Assembly (NCBI GenBank): GCA_965238265.1
Contig: OZ250185.1
Coordinates: forward strand, 4,154,001-4,218,000
Length of the DNA stretch: 64,000 nt
Direction of reading: 5' to 3'
DNA from: JAJDUF01 sp965238265
GTDB lineage: Bacteria; Chloroflexota; UBA11872; UBA12225; JAJDUF01
Of this stretch, positions 16,921 through 25,353 are shown piece after piece. The notes beneath the pieces are model-generated. The model worked only from the letters and a program-made list of their open reading frames with translations. It searched no databases and had not been told where the DNA came from. The position numbers and the translations under genes were made by a program. How positions within the stretch are numbered: the first letter of the stretch is position 1; each line of letters starts with the position of its first letter.

Positions 16921-17532
16921 ATGCAACCGCGTGTCTTGCTGTTGGGTGATTCCATCTGCAACTCGCCGGGGTACTCCTTCGGCTCCGGCGGGTATGCGCC
17001 GCTGGTGGCAGCGCGGTTGCGCGACCGGGGCATCGCCGTTGACTACTACCGCGCGTCCGGGTGGAGTACGCGGCACTTCCTGGAATTGCTCGCGGCCGGG
17101 GAACTGTCTAGTCGGGTAGACCTCATCCACTTCAACGTGGGCCTGCACGACATCGCCCGCCAAGATGGGGCGAGTGCGTGTGCGGTGCCACGAGACGAGT
17201 ATGCGCGCAATCTACGGGCCATCGTCGAGCTACTCCAGGCCGGCCCGGCGGCGGAGCTAGTGTGGGCCTCGACAACGCCGGTGCTTGATGATCGGCACCG
17301 ACGGGAGAAGCGCTTTGTCCGCCGGGACGTGGACGTGCAGGACTACAACCGGGCGGCAGCGACGGTGATGCGGGAATTGCAAGTGGCCGAGCATGACCTC
17401 TATCAGGCGCTTACGCGAGCGGACATGCAGGAGGTCCTAGGCCCGGACGGGGTGCATCCGACGGAGGCCGGGCGGGAACTGCTCGCCGCCGCGGTGAGCA
17501 ACCTGCTCAAGGAGAAGCTCGGCCGGCGCTAG
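16921..17532 (+). CDS. SGNH/GDSL-family hydrolase
   Basis: 203-residue esterase-like protein. Block I is LLLGDSICNSPG (nucleophile Ser in GDS), the block III region is FNVGLHDIAR, and block V is DGVHPTEAG, supplying Asp and His of the catalytic triad. In block III the usual G-x-N-D reads GLHD, so the oxyanion Asn may be replaced. No signal peptide is seen, so it is probably cytoplasmic. GGAGGAAGC before the ATG at 16921 is a strong ribosome binding site. Its stop overlaps that of the convergent small membrane protein gene. Confidence 0.85.
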   Translation: MQPRVLLLGDSICNSPGYSFGSGGYAPLVAARLRDRGIAVDYYRASGWSTRHFLELLAAGELSSRVDLIHFNVGLHDIARQDGASACAVPRDEYARNLRAIVELLQAGPAAELVWASTTPVLDDRHRREKRFVRRDVDVQDYNRAAATVMRELQVAEHDLYQALTRADMQEVLGPDGVHPTEAGRELLAAAVSNLLKEKLGRR

Positions 17533-17693
17533 TGGCCGCTGCGGCGATCCCAGTTGAGCACGCCGCCGGCGAGCGCCGCGAGGGCAAATCCACAGACGAT
17601 CAGTAGCTCGCGCCATCCTGGCAGCCAGATTGCGCCGATCCAGAGTATGACGGCTGCACACGCGAGACCGACTGCCAGCCAGCGCGGATTCAT
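17529..17693 (-). CDS. Small membrane protein, 54 residues
   Basis: Frame MNPRWLAVGLACAAVILW to NWDRRSGH with two closely spaced hydrophobic segments and a short polar hinge (PGWRE). An AGGTG sequence precedes the tandem ATGATG (starts 17696 or 17693). The stop overlaps the convergent SGNH hydrolase stop by two bases. No family is recognised; the hydrophobic pattern and start signal suggest a real gene. Confidence 0.55.
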   Translation of the reverse strand: MNPRWLAVGLACAAVILWIGAIWLPGWRELLIVCGFALAALAGGVLNWDRRSGH

Positions 17694-17781
17694 CATCACC
17701 TATCTCACCGCACAGAAACGCACTGGTTCAACTGTATGCAGCTTCTACCCCCGCTATATGGGGAGATATGGACAATACTGG

Positions 17782-18636
17782 CTATAGCAGCTTGCCACGT
17801 GCAATTGCAGCCTCGATATCCCATCGGTCTGCCGCAAGATAGCTGGTCACTTCTTGGAATAAATCCCAGACGAGGTCCGGATAAATTGGGTTCTTTACGT
17901 ACCCTTCCTCAAATCGAAACTCTCGGTCCGTGTTCCTCTGGCGGCGCAGTACATAAATCTGATCGATCCGATATTTTTGTAGATTCACGCTCTCGGTAAG
18001 TTTCAACCACTCAGCGACAATGATGTAGCGTGCGCTTGGATTGATACGCTTCAAATCTTCCGCAGCCCCGGCCGCACCCTCCAGCATCGTCTTGTCGAGA
18101 TAAGTTTTGCATTCGATCACCACTGCCGGAATCTGGAACGATTGGCTGCCTAGCTCCTCGCTCTGCCGGTTCTCAAACCTCGCACGAATAGTAGTTCCTA
18201 TAACAAAGTCATGATCTTTCGTCTCAACACGGATACTTGGTCTGTCAAGAAGATCTGCGAAGCTCTTGGCAGCTAGATAGAATGCCTTGAATGTGCGACC
18301 CTTTCCGATAACAGGCTCCATCTCTATATTGGGAACTGAACCTTGGAATAGGTATACCAGAAACTCCTCAATAACCGTCGAGTGAAGATTGCTGCGCGAG
18401 TCAAATTTCTCCGCATAGTGCTGCTGATCAATAAAATCCTTGTACTCGTTAAGCAATTCAGTACGCCTGTTCACAGTTTCTCGGTCCGAACCTATTAGAT
18501 TAAGATTGTTTTCCTTCCATGAAGAGTAGCGAGTTGCGATCTCATCCAAGAACTGGAGAGATTCCCGATCACGATACTTCGTCCGGTGATCAGTCTTCTG
18601 TGCGATATTGTCGCCGTGTACGAAGGTAGGCATCAA
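17782..18636 (-). CDS. Type II restriction endonuclease, possibly Bpu10I-like
   Basis: 284-residue protein encoded directly after, and overlapping by 4 bases (ATGA), a cytosine-5 methyltransferase gene. A PD-(D/E)xK-type core is plausible: DFVIGTT supplies an acidic residue and PAVVIECKTY supplies the E-x-K pair, near residues 145-175. The pattern recalls Bpu10I-family endonucleases, but this assignment is from memory. It would cut unmodified DNA at the site protected by the partner methyltransferase. Base composition is clearly less GC-rich than neighbours, which suggests recent transfer as a unit. Confidence 0.75.
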   Translation of the reverse strand: MMPTFVHGDNIAQKTDHRTKYRDRESLQFLDEIATRYSSWKENNLNLIGSDRETVNRRTELLNEYKDFIDQQHYAEKFDSRSNLHSTVIEEFLVYLFQGSVPNIEMEPVIGKGRTFKAFYLAAKSFADLLDRPSIRVETKDHDFVIGTTIRARFENRQSEELGSQSFQIPAVVIECKTYLDKTMLEGAAGAAEDLKRINPSARYIIVAEWLKLTESVNLQKYRIDQIYVLRRQRNTDREFRFEEGYVKNPIYPDLVWDLFQEVTSYLAADRWDIEAAIARGKLL

Positions 18637-19838
18637 TAACTCATCTGCTTGGCGATATTCGCAGCGACTGCATGGGCAAGAATCGGTGGCACAGCATTAC
18701 CAATCTGAGCATATTGGCACAAGTGCCTCTCTCCTATCCTGCCCTCACGGGTAAGGAGCTTATGACTCACTACCGTCGGCTTGCCGCAGAAGACATAGGT
18801 GTCAGGGAAGGATTGTAAGCGTGCCCCCTCGCGAGGAGTAAAATTTCGGTGTTGGAAGGGATGGACGAAGTTTGCGTAGAAGGACGCTGGGATGGTATGG
18901 CTAGGCCGATCCGGATGCAAGCGACGGTTATTCTGGTCGTATCGCTTTCTTGATATCAGATGACTATTGCTGCGCACTCGTGGGGCATACTCCTCGACCA
19001 CGTCAGATTGCGATTCCCCGAAGGAGATTTGTTTAAAACGCTCAACAACACGCCTCGTATGTTTCATTGCCACATGATTCCAAAGTATATCAGAATCTTT
19101 TCGCATCGTTCTCTGATACTCTGTTTCTGGCGATCCAGCGTACCTCGACGGACTTGAGCCTTCCCCAGCTCTTAGATCAGGAAGGTCTGAAATAGCATCC
19201 CAAAGAGTAAGCGACTTCAGCACAAGGTCATCTGCACCTGGCAGAGGAAGCTGACCTTGTGCCACACCAGAGTGCGTGGGGGCCGGCATGGGATGTTGGA
19301 GCACACGACCAAGTGTGCCGAGAATAAACAACCGCTCCCGGACTTGAGGGACGCCGAATGCCTCTGCGCTGAGGAGACACCGATGGGTTCGATATCCGAG
19401 ATCTCCGAAGCATTGGTCAATCACCTCGATAGCCGGTTGCCCAGTTGCTAGATTGGTACGAAGCAGGCCCGGAACATTCTCAATAAGAAAAAAATCGGGC
19501 CTGATGAGGCTAACGAACCGTACGAAATGATGAAATAGCGAGTTGCGAGGATCTCTAGGATCGCGATTTACTATATTGCTGTGGGAAAATCCCTGACACG
19601 GAGGCCCTCCAATAACTCCGACATAGCGCACTGCAGACGAAAGAGCTTTCACCTCCTCGTCAGTAATCTCGGCGATGTCCTGTTGAACCACGCGAGTCCG
19701 AGGATGGTTTCTACTCAACGTTTCGGCAGCCCAAGTATCACGCTCAATAGCAGTCTGCACGTGGAAGCCTGCTTGCTCAAACCCAAGGCTGAGGCCACCA
19801 GCACCAGCAAAAAGATCAAGAACCGCAGGATAGCTCAT
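18633..19838 (-). CDS. DNA (cytosine-5) methyltransferase of a type II restriction-modification system
   Basis: 401 residues with ordered C5-methyltransferase motifs: I DLFAGAGGLSLGFEQAG (SAM binding), IV GGPPCQGFS (catalytic Cys), VI ENVPG, and C-terminal IX/X with SFPDTY and QIGNAVPP. A target recognition region occupies about 230-320. It protects host DNA from the adjacent endonuclease. Lower GC and different codon use from the rest of the window point to horizontal acquisition. No controller (C) protein or Vsr nuclease gene accompanies it. Confidence 0.93.
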   Translation of the reverse strand: MSYPAVLDLFAGAGGLSLGFEQAGFHVQTAIERDTWAAETLSRNHPRTRVVQQDIAEITDEEVKALSSAVRYVGVIGGPPCQGFSHSNIVNRDPRDPRNSLFHHFVRFVSLIRPDFFLIENVPGLLRTNLATGQPAIEVIDQCFGDLGYRTHRCLLSAEAFGVPQVRERLFILGTLGRVLQHPMPAPTHSGVAQGQLPLPGADDLVLKSLTLWDAISDLPDLRAGEGSSPSRYAGSPETEYQRTMRKDSDILWNHVAMKHTRRVVERFKQISFGESQSDVVEEYAPRVRSNSHLISRKRYDQNNRRLHPDRPSHTIPASFYANFVHPFQHRNFTPREGARLQSFPDTYVFCGKPTVVSHKLLTREGRIGERHLCQYAQIGNAVPPILAHAVAANIAKQMSY

Positions 19839-20055
19839 TGCCGAATGCTCCGCCGCTTCACCTCAGAAACATACTACAGCGGCATGGGTCAGCGCTCGCC
19901 TCCCCCATTGGCTAGGAGGCAGCCATTCAAGATGATACCATATGCTGTCACTCTATCATGTATTGACTACTAGAATTCTATCCAGGCCAACGAGATAGCA
20001 GACCAGAGCCGGGCTGGCCAGGTTGATTTGGCCAGGGCGTGTATAGTTTCTGACG

Positions 20056-20265
20056 ATGGACGGTGCATTTCGTCGCAGCACCGAGAGCCACCTCATTATC
20101 GGTGGCTTGCTGATCGTGCTGGTGCTCGGCGGCGGTCTCGCCTGGCTGTTCTTTGGGCGGGTGGTGGCGCTTATCACCGCCGGTATCGTGATCGGCGGGA
20201 TGCTCCTGCTGGCGGTGCTGTGGCTGGTGATCCGATTGCTCGAATCCTGGGCACGGGACGGCTGA
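20056..20265 (+). CDS. Small two-helix membrane protein
   Basis: 69 residues with two hydrophobic helices (about 13-32 and 36-58) separated by GRVVAL, and a charged end. No ribosome binding site is evident. TATAGT at 20042-20047 lies 8 bases before the ATG, which would give a leaderless or nearly leaderless transcript if it is a -10 box, but no -35 at proper spacing is clear. It does not match a family I recognise. Confidence 0.55.
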   Translation: MDGAFRRSTESHLIIGGLLIVLVLGGGLAWLFFGRVVALITAGIVIGGMLLLAVLWLVIRLLESWARDG

Positions 20266-20317
20266 CGACCGTTACCCTCACGCGGCAAGCTCGTTGAGAT
20301 GGTGAGGCAGCGAGCAG

Positions 20318-20362
20318 CTTTCCTCCCCCGGAGTTGGCTTCGGGGGAGGGCCAGGGTGGGGG
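20318..20362. repeat. Dispersed intergenic hairpin (CCTCCCCCG...CGGGGGAGG)
   Basis: The CCTCCCCCG and CGGGGGAGG arms are separated by a short spacer (gagttggctt), followed by GCCAGGGTGGGGG. It lies between the small membrane protein and the glycosyltransferase and is related to hairpins at 45141-45275, 56430-56540 and 57990-58075. Confidence 0.65.
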
Positions 20363-20437
20363 CCACGACCAGCGGCCGGTCGCCCCGGCGATGCTCATTT
20401 CCCCCAGCGACACCCTCGATATACTTTGGAAGCGACC

Positions 20438-21595
20438 ATGCGCGTCTGTCTGATTACCGACTATCTCTCGCCCACCTATGGCTGGGGCCGACACGCGCTG
20501 GGGATCATTCGCGCCTTGAGAGACCTCGGTGTATCTATTCGGCTACTCAGCCCGCAGCACCTGTGCGATCAGCAGGACCTCGCCGGCCTACCCGACCACC
20601 GGCGCGTGCCCTCGTTCGTCCAGGAAGCGCGGGGGCTGCTACGCCTCACCGGGCGCGCGCTGCCCGCCATGCTCGCGGCGAGCCGTGGCTGCGACGTGAT
20701 CCACTGCCTCACCGAGCCATACGTCGTCCCGGCAGCGTTGGCCGCTGGCCGGCGGCCGCTGCTGGTGACCGCGCACGGCACGTATGCCATTCGTCCCCTG
20801 ACGCGCCGACCGGATCGCTGGTGGCTCAGGTGGGCCTACCGTCGGGCAGCACGGGTCGTCTGCGTCAGTAGCTTCACCCGCTCCCAGCTCCTCGCGCAGC
20901 TTCCCACGGCCAAGACCGCGGTGGTGCCGGAGGGCATCGAGGCAGCGCGGTTTCGGATCGCGCCGCCGCCGCCGTCCGAGCGACCCTTTCTGCTCTCGGT
21001 GGCCCCGATCAAACGACGCAAGGGCTACCACGTAGCCATCGAGGCATTTGCCCGTGTTCATGCGCGGCGCCCCGACGTCGAGTATTGGATTGCCGGAGCA
21101 ACCGACGACCCCATTTTTCTGACCGAGCTGCGCGAGCGCGCGGCCGAGCTAGGCTTGACCGGGGCAGTCCGTTGGCTGGGACGGGTTGACGACACGACGC
21201 TCATCTGCTTGTACCACCAGTGCGCGCTGATGTGGCTCTTGCCGGTGATGGATCGGTACCAGTTCGAGGGCTTTGGCTTGGTGTATTGGGAGGCCAATGC
21301 CTGCGGCCGCCCCGTCGTCGGGACCACCGGCTGCGGCGCCGTGGACGCGATCCAAGACGGGGTGAACGGGTTCCTGGTGCCGCCCGATGACCCTGAGGCA
21401 GCGGCGCGGGCGGCGCTCCGACTACTCGCCGATCCGGCGGCGGCCGACGCCATGGGGCGGCGGGGCCGGGAGCTGGTGCTGCCCTGGCGCACGGCGGCCG
21501 AGCAGCTTGTGGCGCTCTATGACTACCACTGCCAGCGGGCCGCCGGGGCGCCGGTAGCCGAGCCGATCACCGGCTATCCCGGCGCTCCACAGTAA
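20438..21595 (+). CDS. Glycosyltransferase family 4
   Basis: 385-residue GT-B enzyme likely to transfer a sugar from a nucleotide donor to a glycolipid or polysaccharide acceptor. The N-terminal half contains CLITDYLSPTYGWGRHALGI and GCDVIHCLTEP. The C-terminal donor-binding half contains APIKRRKGYHVAIEAFARV, FEGFGLVYWEANACGRPVVG (the E-x7-E type motif) and DGVNGFLVPPDDP. No membrane helix is seen. The ATG at 20438 is preferred to the in-frame TTG at 20426, because GGAAG then acts as ribosome binding site. No other cell-envelope sugar genes are adjacent. Confidence 0.88.
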   Translation: MRVCLITDYLSPTYGWGRHALGIIRALRDLGVSIRLLSPQHLCDQQDLAGLPDHRRVPSFVQEARGLLRLTGRALPAMLAASRGCDVIHCLTEPYVVPAALAAGRRPLLVTAHGTYAIRPLTRRPDRWWLRWAYRRAARVVCVSSFTRSQLLAQLPTAKTAVVPEGIEAARFRIAPPPPSERPFLLSVAPIKRRKGYHVAIEAFARVHARRPDVEYWIAGATDDPIFLTELRERAAELGLTGAVRWLGRVDDTTLICLYHQCALMWLLPVMDRYQFEGFGLVYWEANACGRPVVGTTGCGAVDAIQDGVNGFLVPPDDPEAAARAALRLLADPAAADAMGRRGRELVLPWRTAAEQLVALYDYHCQRAAGAPVAEPITGYPGAPQ

Positions 21596-21699
21596 CCCCG
21601 TCCGGGTTCATGCGGTACAATCGGGTCATAGGTTCGATTATCCAGCGCCAGCCGCCTGGCCGTTACGCCCCTTGGCGCTGCGATCAATGAGGAAGAGCG

Positions 21700-21933
21700 A
21701 TGGCTGCTACATCCACCACGGACAGCGCTGCGGAACAGGTACCGTCCACCGAGGAGCGCCTGGAGACCCTGTACGAGAAGTGGCGCTATTTCCAGGGACT
21801 CTTTGACGAAGCGGTCGCCGCGCACCATGAAATGCGGAAGACGAACCTGCGGGGCAATCTCATCCTGATCGAACGAGCCATTCGGCAGCTCGGTGGCACG
21901 GCCCCCGAGAGTGGCGGGCCGGCGGCCCACTAG
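21700..21933 (+). CDS. Conserved-looking small protein of unknown function
   Basis: 77 residues, hydrophilic and mostly helical (ERLETLYEKWRYFQGLFDEAVAAHHEMRKTN type pattern), with flexible ends. GAGGAAGAG just before the ATG at 21700 is a good ribosome binding site. No domain recognised. It precedes a 42-residue membrane protein on the same strand. Confidence 0.55.
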   Translation: MAATSTTDSAAEQVPSTEERLETLYEKWRYFQGLFDEAVAAHHEMRKTNLRGNLILIERAIRQLGGTAPESGGPAAH

Positions 21934-22002
21934 CGGCCGGTGCTGCCTGGCGGGCGGCTTTGCTAAAATTGCCGGAGCAGAGCGAGGAGCGAGGGATACT
22001 CA

Positions 22003-22131
22003 ATGGCCGAAGAATGCGCCCGCATCGTCTGCGGGATTGTCGTCAGTGAAGCGATGAACCTGGTGATCGTGCTGGTGGTGCTGGCCTTTGTCTGGGGAGG
22101 GGTCTATTTCATCCAGCGCTATACCGGCTGA
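22003..22131 (+). CDS. Single-span membrane microprotein, 42 residues
   Basis: The frame from the ATG at 22003 encodes a short polar start (MAEECARIVCG), one hydrophobic helix (NLVIVLVVLAFVWGGVYFI) and a short basic/polar end. GAGGAGCGAGGG lies just upstream, and a hairpin terminator candidate follows at 22157. Too short for standard gene callers; function unknown, perhaps a subunit or regulator of a membrane complex. Confidence 0.55.
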   Translation: MAEECARIVCGIVVSEAMNLVIVLVVLAFVWGGVYFIQRYTG

Positions 22132-22156
22132 GTAACGCCGGCTCGGAGGATGTTTT

Positions 22157-22198
22157 GCGCCGGGTGTCACTACCGTGACACGCCCGGCGCTTTGCTTT
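22157..22198 (+). terminator. Hairpin terminator between converging transcripts
   Basis: GCGCCGGG-TGTCAC pairs with GTGACA-CGCCCGGCGC (two-base bulge) around TACC, followed by TTTGCTTT on the plus strand. It would end the small-gene transcript and may also block read-through from nuoN, although the minus strand lacks a T tract. Confidence 0.65.
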
Positions 22199-22201
22199 GA
22201 C

Positions 22202-23845
22202 TTACGAGAGGGCGGCCGTGACGGTGAAGACGGCGCTACTCACGTCGCCGAGCAGATCGAGCACCGGGTAGGGATACAGGCCGAGCACGAAGACGCCGGC
22301 CAAGAGCGCGGCGAGCGGCAATTCCACGACCCCAAAGGCCAGTCCCACCAGGGCGGCCACGAGGCCGCCACTACCGACAGCGATGGAGATGGGCAGGCCC
22401 GGCCCATAGAAGTCATAGATCCACCCACTGGCACCCAGGCTAATCCAGACCAAGATGCCCACGGCGACGCCGGACCCTAAGGCAATTCCCGTGAGGAGAC
22501 CTTGCGGACGGTGCAGTGACATGAGACCCGGACGTGCTTCGCCGACGTACATCTCCTTCACGACAAGCAAGTAGTAGTACAGCGAAATTGTCGAGTTGAT
22601 GACCGCAATCGCTACGAGCCAGAGCAGCCCGGCGCGGGCCGCTGCCGTGAAGAGGTAGAACTTCGTCACGAAGCCGGCGAACAGCGGCATTCCGGCGAGT
22701 GAAAAGACCGCTACCATCAGCGTGAGGGCGATAAACGGCGACTGACGCGCCAGCCCCGCCACGTCCCGAATGTCGGTGCGGCCCGTGCGCGTCTCGAACG
22801 CAATCACGGCACCAAAGGCGGCCAGGTTCGTGAACACGTAGCCGGCGAGGTGCAGCACCACTCCGCGCGTCGCCATCGCGCCGATGTCGCCGTCTTGGAG
22901 CGCAGCTATCCCGACCAACACATAGCCGGCCTGGGAAATGCTGGAATAGGCGAGCAGTCGCTTCAGATTGCGTTGGTGAATCGCGACCAGATTGCCAACG
23001 GTCATCGTCAGCGCAGCGAGCACCGCAAACACCGGCAGCCAGGAGTCAACGGCCGGCAGCAGCGCTCCGACCAGGAAACGCACTACCAGCGCAAACCCCG
23101 CCGCTTTGGAGCCGACGGCCAGATAGGCCGCGATGGGTGTCGGGGCGCCCTCGTAGACATCCGGCGTCCACATATGGAAGGGAACCGCTGCCACCTTGAA
23201 CCCCAGGCCCACCGTAATCAGCGCCAGCGCCACGAGCAGACCGGGGCTGTCGAGGGCGCCCGGGGCCTGAATGGCTTGGGCGATGCCGGGGAACTTCGTC
23301 GTGCCGGTCGCGCCGTAGAGCAGGCTGATCCCGTAGAGCAGCAGGGCGGAGGACAGCGCCCCGATAATCAGGTACTTGATGCCCGCTTCGTTGCTCTTCA
23401 GGTCGCGCTTGGCGTAGGAGACGAGGATATAGCTGCTGAAGCTCAATAGCTCCAGGGAGATGTAGGCGGTGAGAAGCTCGTCCGCCATCGCCATGAAGAT
23501 CATGCCCAACGTGCCCGCCAGCACCAGGCCATAGTACTCGCCTTGATGGGGCAAGAAGCGGGGCACATAGGGCATGGACACGAAGACAACTCCGAGACCT
23601 ACCACGGCGAACAGGACACGGAAGAAGGAGGTGTACTCGTCAATGCGGAGCAGGTCGGCGAAGGTTGCGCGGATACCCCAGGTCCAGCCGCCAACACCGA
23701 GCACGACGAGCAGCCCAACCACCGTCACCCACGGGATGAGCCACCGTCCACGCTCGGCGAAGAGGAGGTCCAGGAACAGCACGAGGAAGATCAGGCCCAG
23801 GAGCAAGAACTCCGGAGTGAGTAGTCCGTAATCAAGGGAAGCCAT
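22202..23845 (-). CDS. nuoN: NADH-quinone oxidoreductase subunit N
   Basis: Antiporter-like membrane subunit of complex I, 547 residues with about 14 hydrophobic helices, pumping protons. Lys/Glu residues inside helices, the KAAAVPFHMWTPDVYEGAPTP segment and the broken-helix region FKVAAVPFHMW are typical. It is the last gene of the nuo operon, starting 9 bases after nuoM. The segment AYSSISQAGYVL is the family's proton-antiporter signature. A terminator candidate follows. Confidence 0.95.
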   Translation of the reverse strand: MASLDYGLLTPEFLLLGLIFLVLFLDLLFAERGRWLIPWVTVVGLLVVLGVGGWTWGIRATFADLLRIDEYTSFFRVLFAVVGLGVVFVSMPYVPRFLPHQGEYYGLVLAGTLGMIFMAMADELLTAYISLELLSFSSYILVSYAKRDLKSNEAGIKYLIIGALSSALLLYGISLLYGATGTTKFPGIAQAIQAPGALDSPGLLVALALITVGLGFKVAAVPFHMWTPDVYEGAPTPIAAYLAVGSKAAGFALVVRFLVGALLPAVDSWLPVFAVLAALTMTVGNLVAIHQRNLKRLLAYSSISQAGYVLVGIAALQDGDIGAMATRGVVLHLAGYVFTNLAAFGAVIAFETRTGRTDIRDVAGLARQSPFIALTLMVAVFSLAGMPLFAGFVTKFYLFTAAARAGLLWLVAIAVINSTISLYYYLLVVKEMYVGEARPGLMSLHRPQGLLTGIALGSGVAVGILVWISLGASGWIYDFYGPGLPISIAVGSGGLVAALVGLAFGVVELPLAALLAGVFVLGLYPYPVLDLLGDVSSAVFTVTAALS

Positions 23846-23854
23846 ACTCAGCCT

Positions 23855-25342
23855 TTACCTGAATTGCTCGATACGCTCCAAGAGCGGCACCACGGAGGCG
23901 GTGCTGCGATCCAGGAACGGCGCCGGGTACAGCCCGACGAAGAGCATCGTCGCCACGAGCAACACGCAGGCCACCCAGACCGAGGGCCGCATATCGCGCA
24001 AATGGGACCATGCCGGATTGGCCGGACCGAAAAATGCCTTGGCCATCAAGCGCAAGATGTACGTCGCCGTCAGCGCCACGCCAATCACACAGAACACGCC
24101 AATGATGGGATAGCTCTGGAACGCGCCGATAAACACCAGCAGCTCGGCGATGAAACCGGATAGTCCGGGTAGGCCGAGCGACGCCAATCCCGCGACGGCG
24201 AAGAACCCGACAAACCACGGCATTCGCCGTACCAGGCCACCAAAGATGCCGATTTCGCGGGTGTGGGCCTGATCGTAAACCACGCCGACGAGCGCAAAGA
24301 AGAGCGCCGTCATGACGCCGTGGGCGAACATTTGCAAGACGGCGCCGTTCATGCCAATGAGCGTCAGGGTGCAGAGACCGACGACGACGTAGCCCATGTG
24401 GCTGACGGACGAATACCCGATCACGAACTTCAGGTCGCGCTGCGACATCGCCGAGAGGGCGCCGTAGACGACGTTGACCGTCCCTAGCACGATAAAGAAC
24501 GGCGCCCAGAAGACGGTGCCCTCCGGGAGCAGCCCGAAACCGACGCGCAGAATGCCGTAGGCGCCGAGCTTCATCAGGACACCGGCGTGCAACATGCTGA
24601 CCGCCGTCGGCGCCGCCACGTGGCCATCGGGCGACCAGGTATGGAAAGGCCACATACCGGCGAGGACGCCAAAGCCAACAAAGAACATCGGCAGGAAGAC
24701 AAGCTGGAAGGTCCGGGGGTACTCGTATTGGGCGAGGGTGGCCAGATCGAAGGTCTGGGCGCCACTCTCGACGAATACCGCCAGCATCGCTACCCAGACG
24801 AGAATGCTGCCGGCGACCAAGTAGATCGTCAGCTTCATCGCGGCGTATTCTTTGCGGGTGCTGCCCCACACCGCGATGAGCAGGTACATCGGCAGCACGG
24901 CGATCTCGTAGAAGAAGAAGAGGAAGAAGAGATCGAGGGCGACAAACACGCCGAGCACACCGCTCACGAGCACGAGCAGCAGCGCGTAATACTCTTTGTT
25001 CCGGTCGGCAATGTTCCAGGATACGATGGCACCCGTGAAGATCACCAGGCCCGTGAGTAACACCATCGGCGCTGAGATGCCGTCAATCCCGAGGCGGATG
25101 GTGATACCTAGCTCGGGCAGCCACTCGTACCACTCCACGAACTGATACCCATTGGTGGTACCAAGCCCGGCCTTGCTCCAGTCGAAGCCGATGAACACCC
25201 ACACCGACAGGATGAGCGTGAGCAGGCCGGCCAGGGTCGCCAGGATACGGATTGTCCACGCATGCCGGCGCGGCACCAGCATAATCAGGACCGCCGTGAC
25301 CAACGGGATCAGGACGATGGCTGCAAGATACGGAAAGGCGAT
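23855..25342 (-). CDS. nuoM: NADH-quinone oxidoreductase subunit M
   Basis: Antiporter-like proton-pumping subunit with about 14 helices; GFLAGMWPFHTWSPDGHVAAPT-type residues and GYSSVSHMGYVVVG identify it. The start is unusual. The strong AGGAGG at 25350-25355, overlapping the nuoL stop, is followed 7 bases later by an in-frame ATC (25340-25342) beginning IAFPYLAAIVLIPL, which resembles normal NuoM N-termini. The first standard start in frame is a TTG at 25303, inside the first helix, which would shorten the protein to 482 residues. I annotate the ATC start (495 residues), with uncertainty. Confidence 0.9.
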   Translation of the reverse strand: MAFPYLAAIVLIPLVTAVLIMLVPRRHAWTIRILATLAGLLTLILSVWVFIGFDWSKAGLGTTNGYQFVEWYEWLPELGITIRLGIDGISAPMVLLTGLVIFTGAIVSWNIADRNKEYYALLLVLVSGVLGVFVALDLFFLFFFYEIAVLPMYLLIAVWGSTRKEYAAMKLTIYLVAGSILVWVAMLAVFVESGAQTFDLATLAQYEYPRTFQLVFLPMFFVGFGVLAGMWPFHTWSPDGHVAAPTAVSMLHAGVLMKLGAYGILRVGFGLLPEGTVFWAPFFIVLGTVNVVYGALSAMSQRDLKFVIGYSSVSHMGYVVVGLCTLTLIGMNGAVLQMFAHGVMTALFFALVGVVYDQAHTREIGIFGGLVRRMPWFVGFFAVAGLASLGLPGLSGFIAELLVFIGAFQSYPIIGVFCVIGVALTATYILRLMAKAFFGPANPAWSHLRDMRPSVWVACVLLVATMLFVGLYPAPFLDRSTASVVPLLERIEQFR

Positions 25343-25353
25343 GGCAACTCCTC

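Noticed and set aside
20042..20055. TATAGT 8 bases before the ATG of the small membrane protein as a leaderless promoter.
   Set aside because: No -35 hexamer at 16-18 bases; a single hexamer is too weak to list as a feature.
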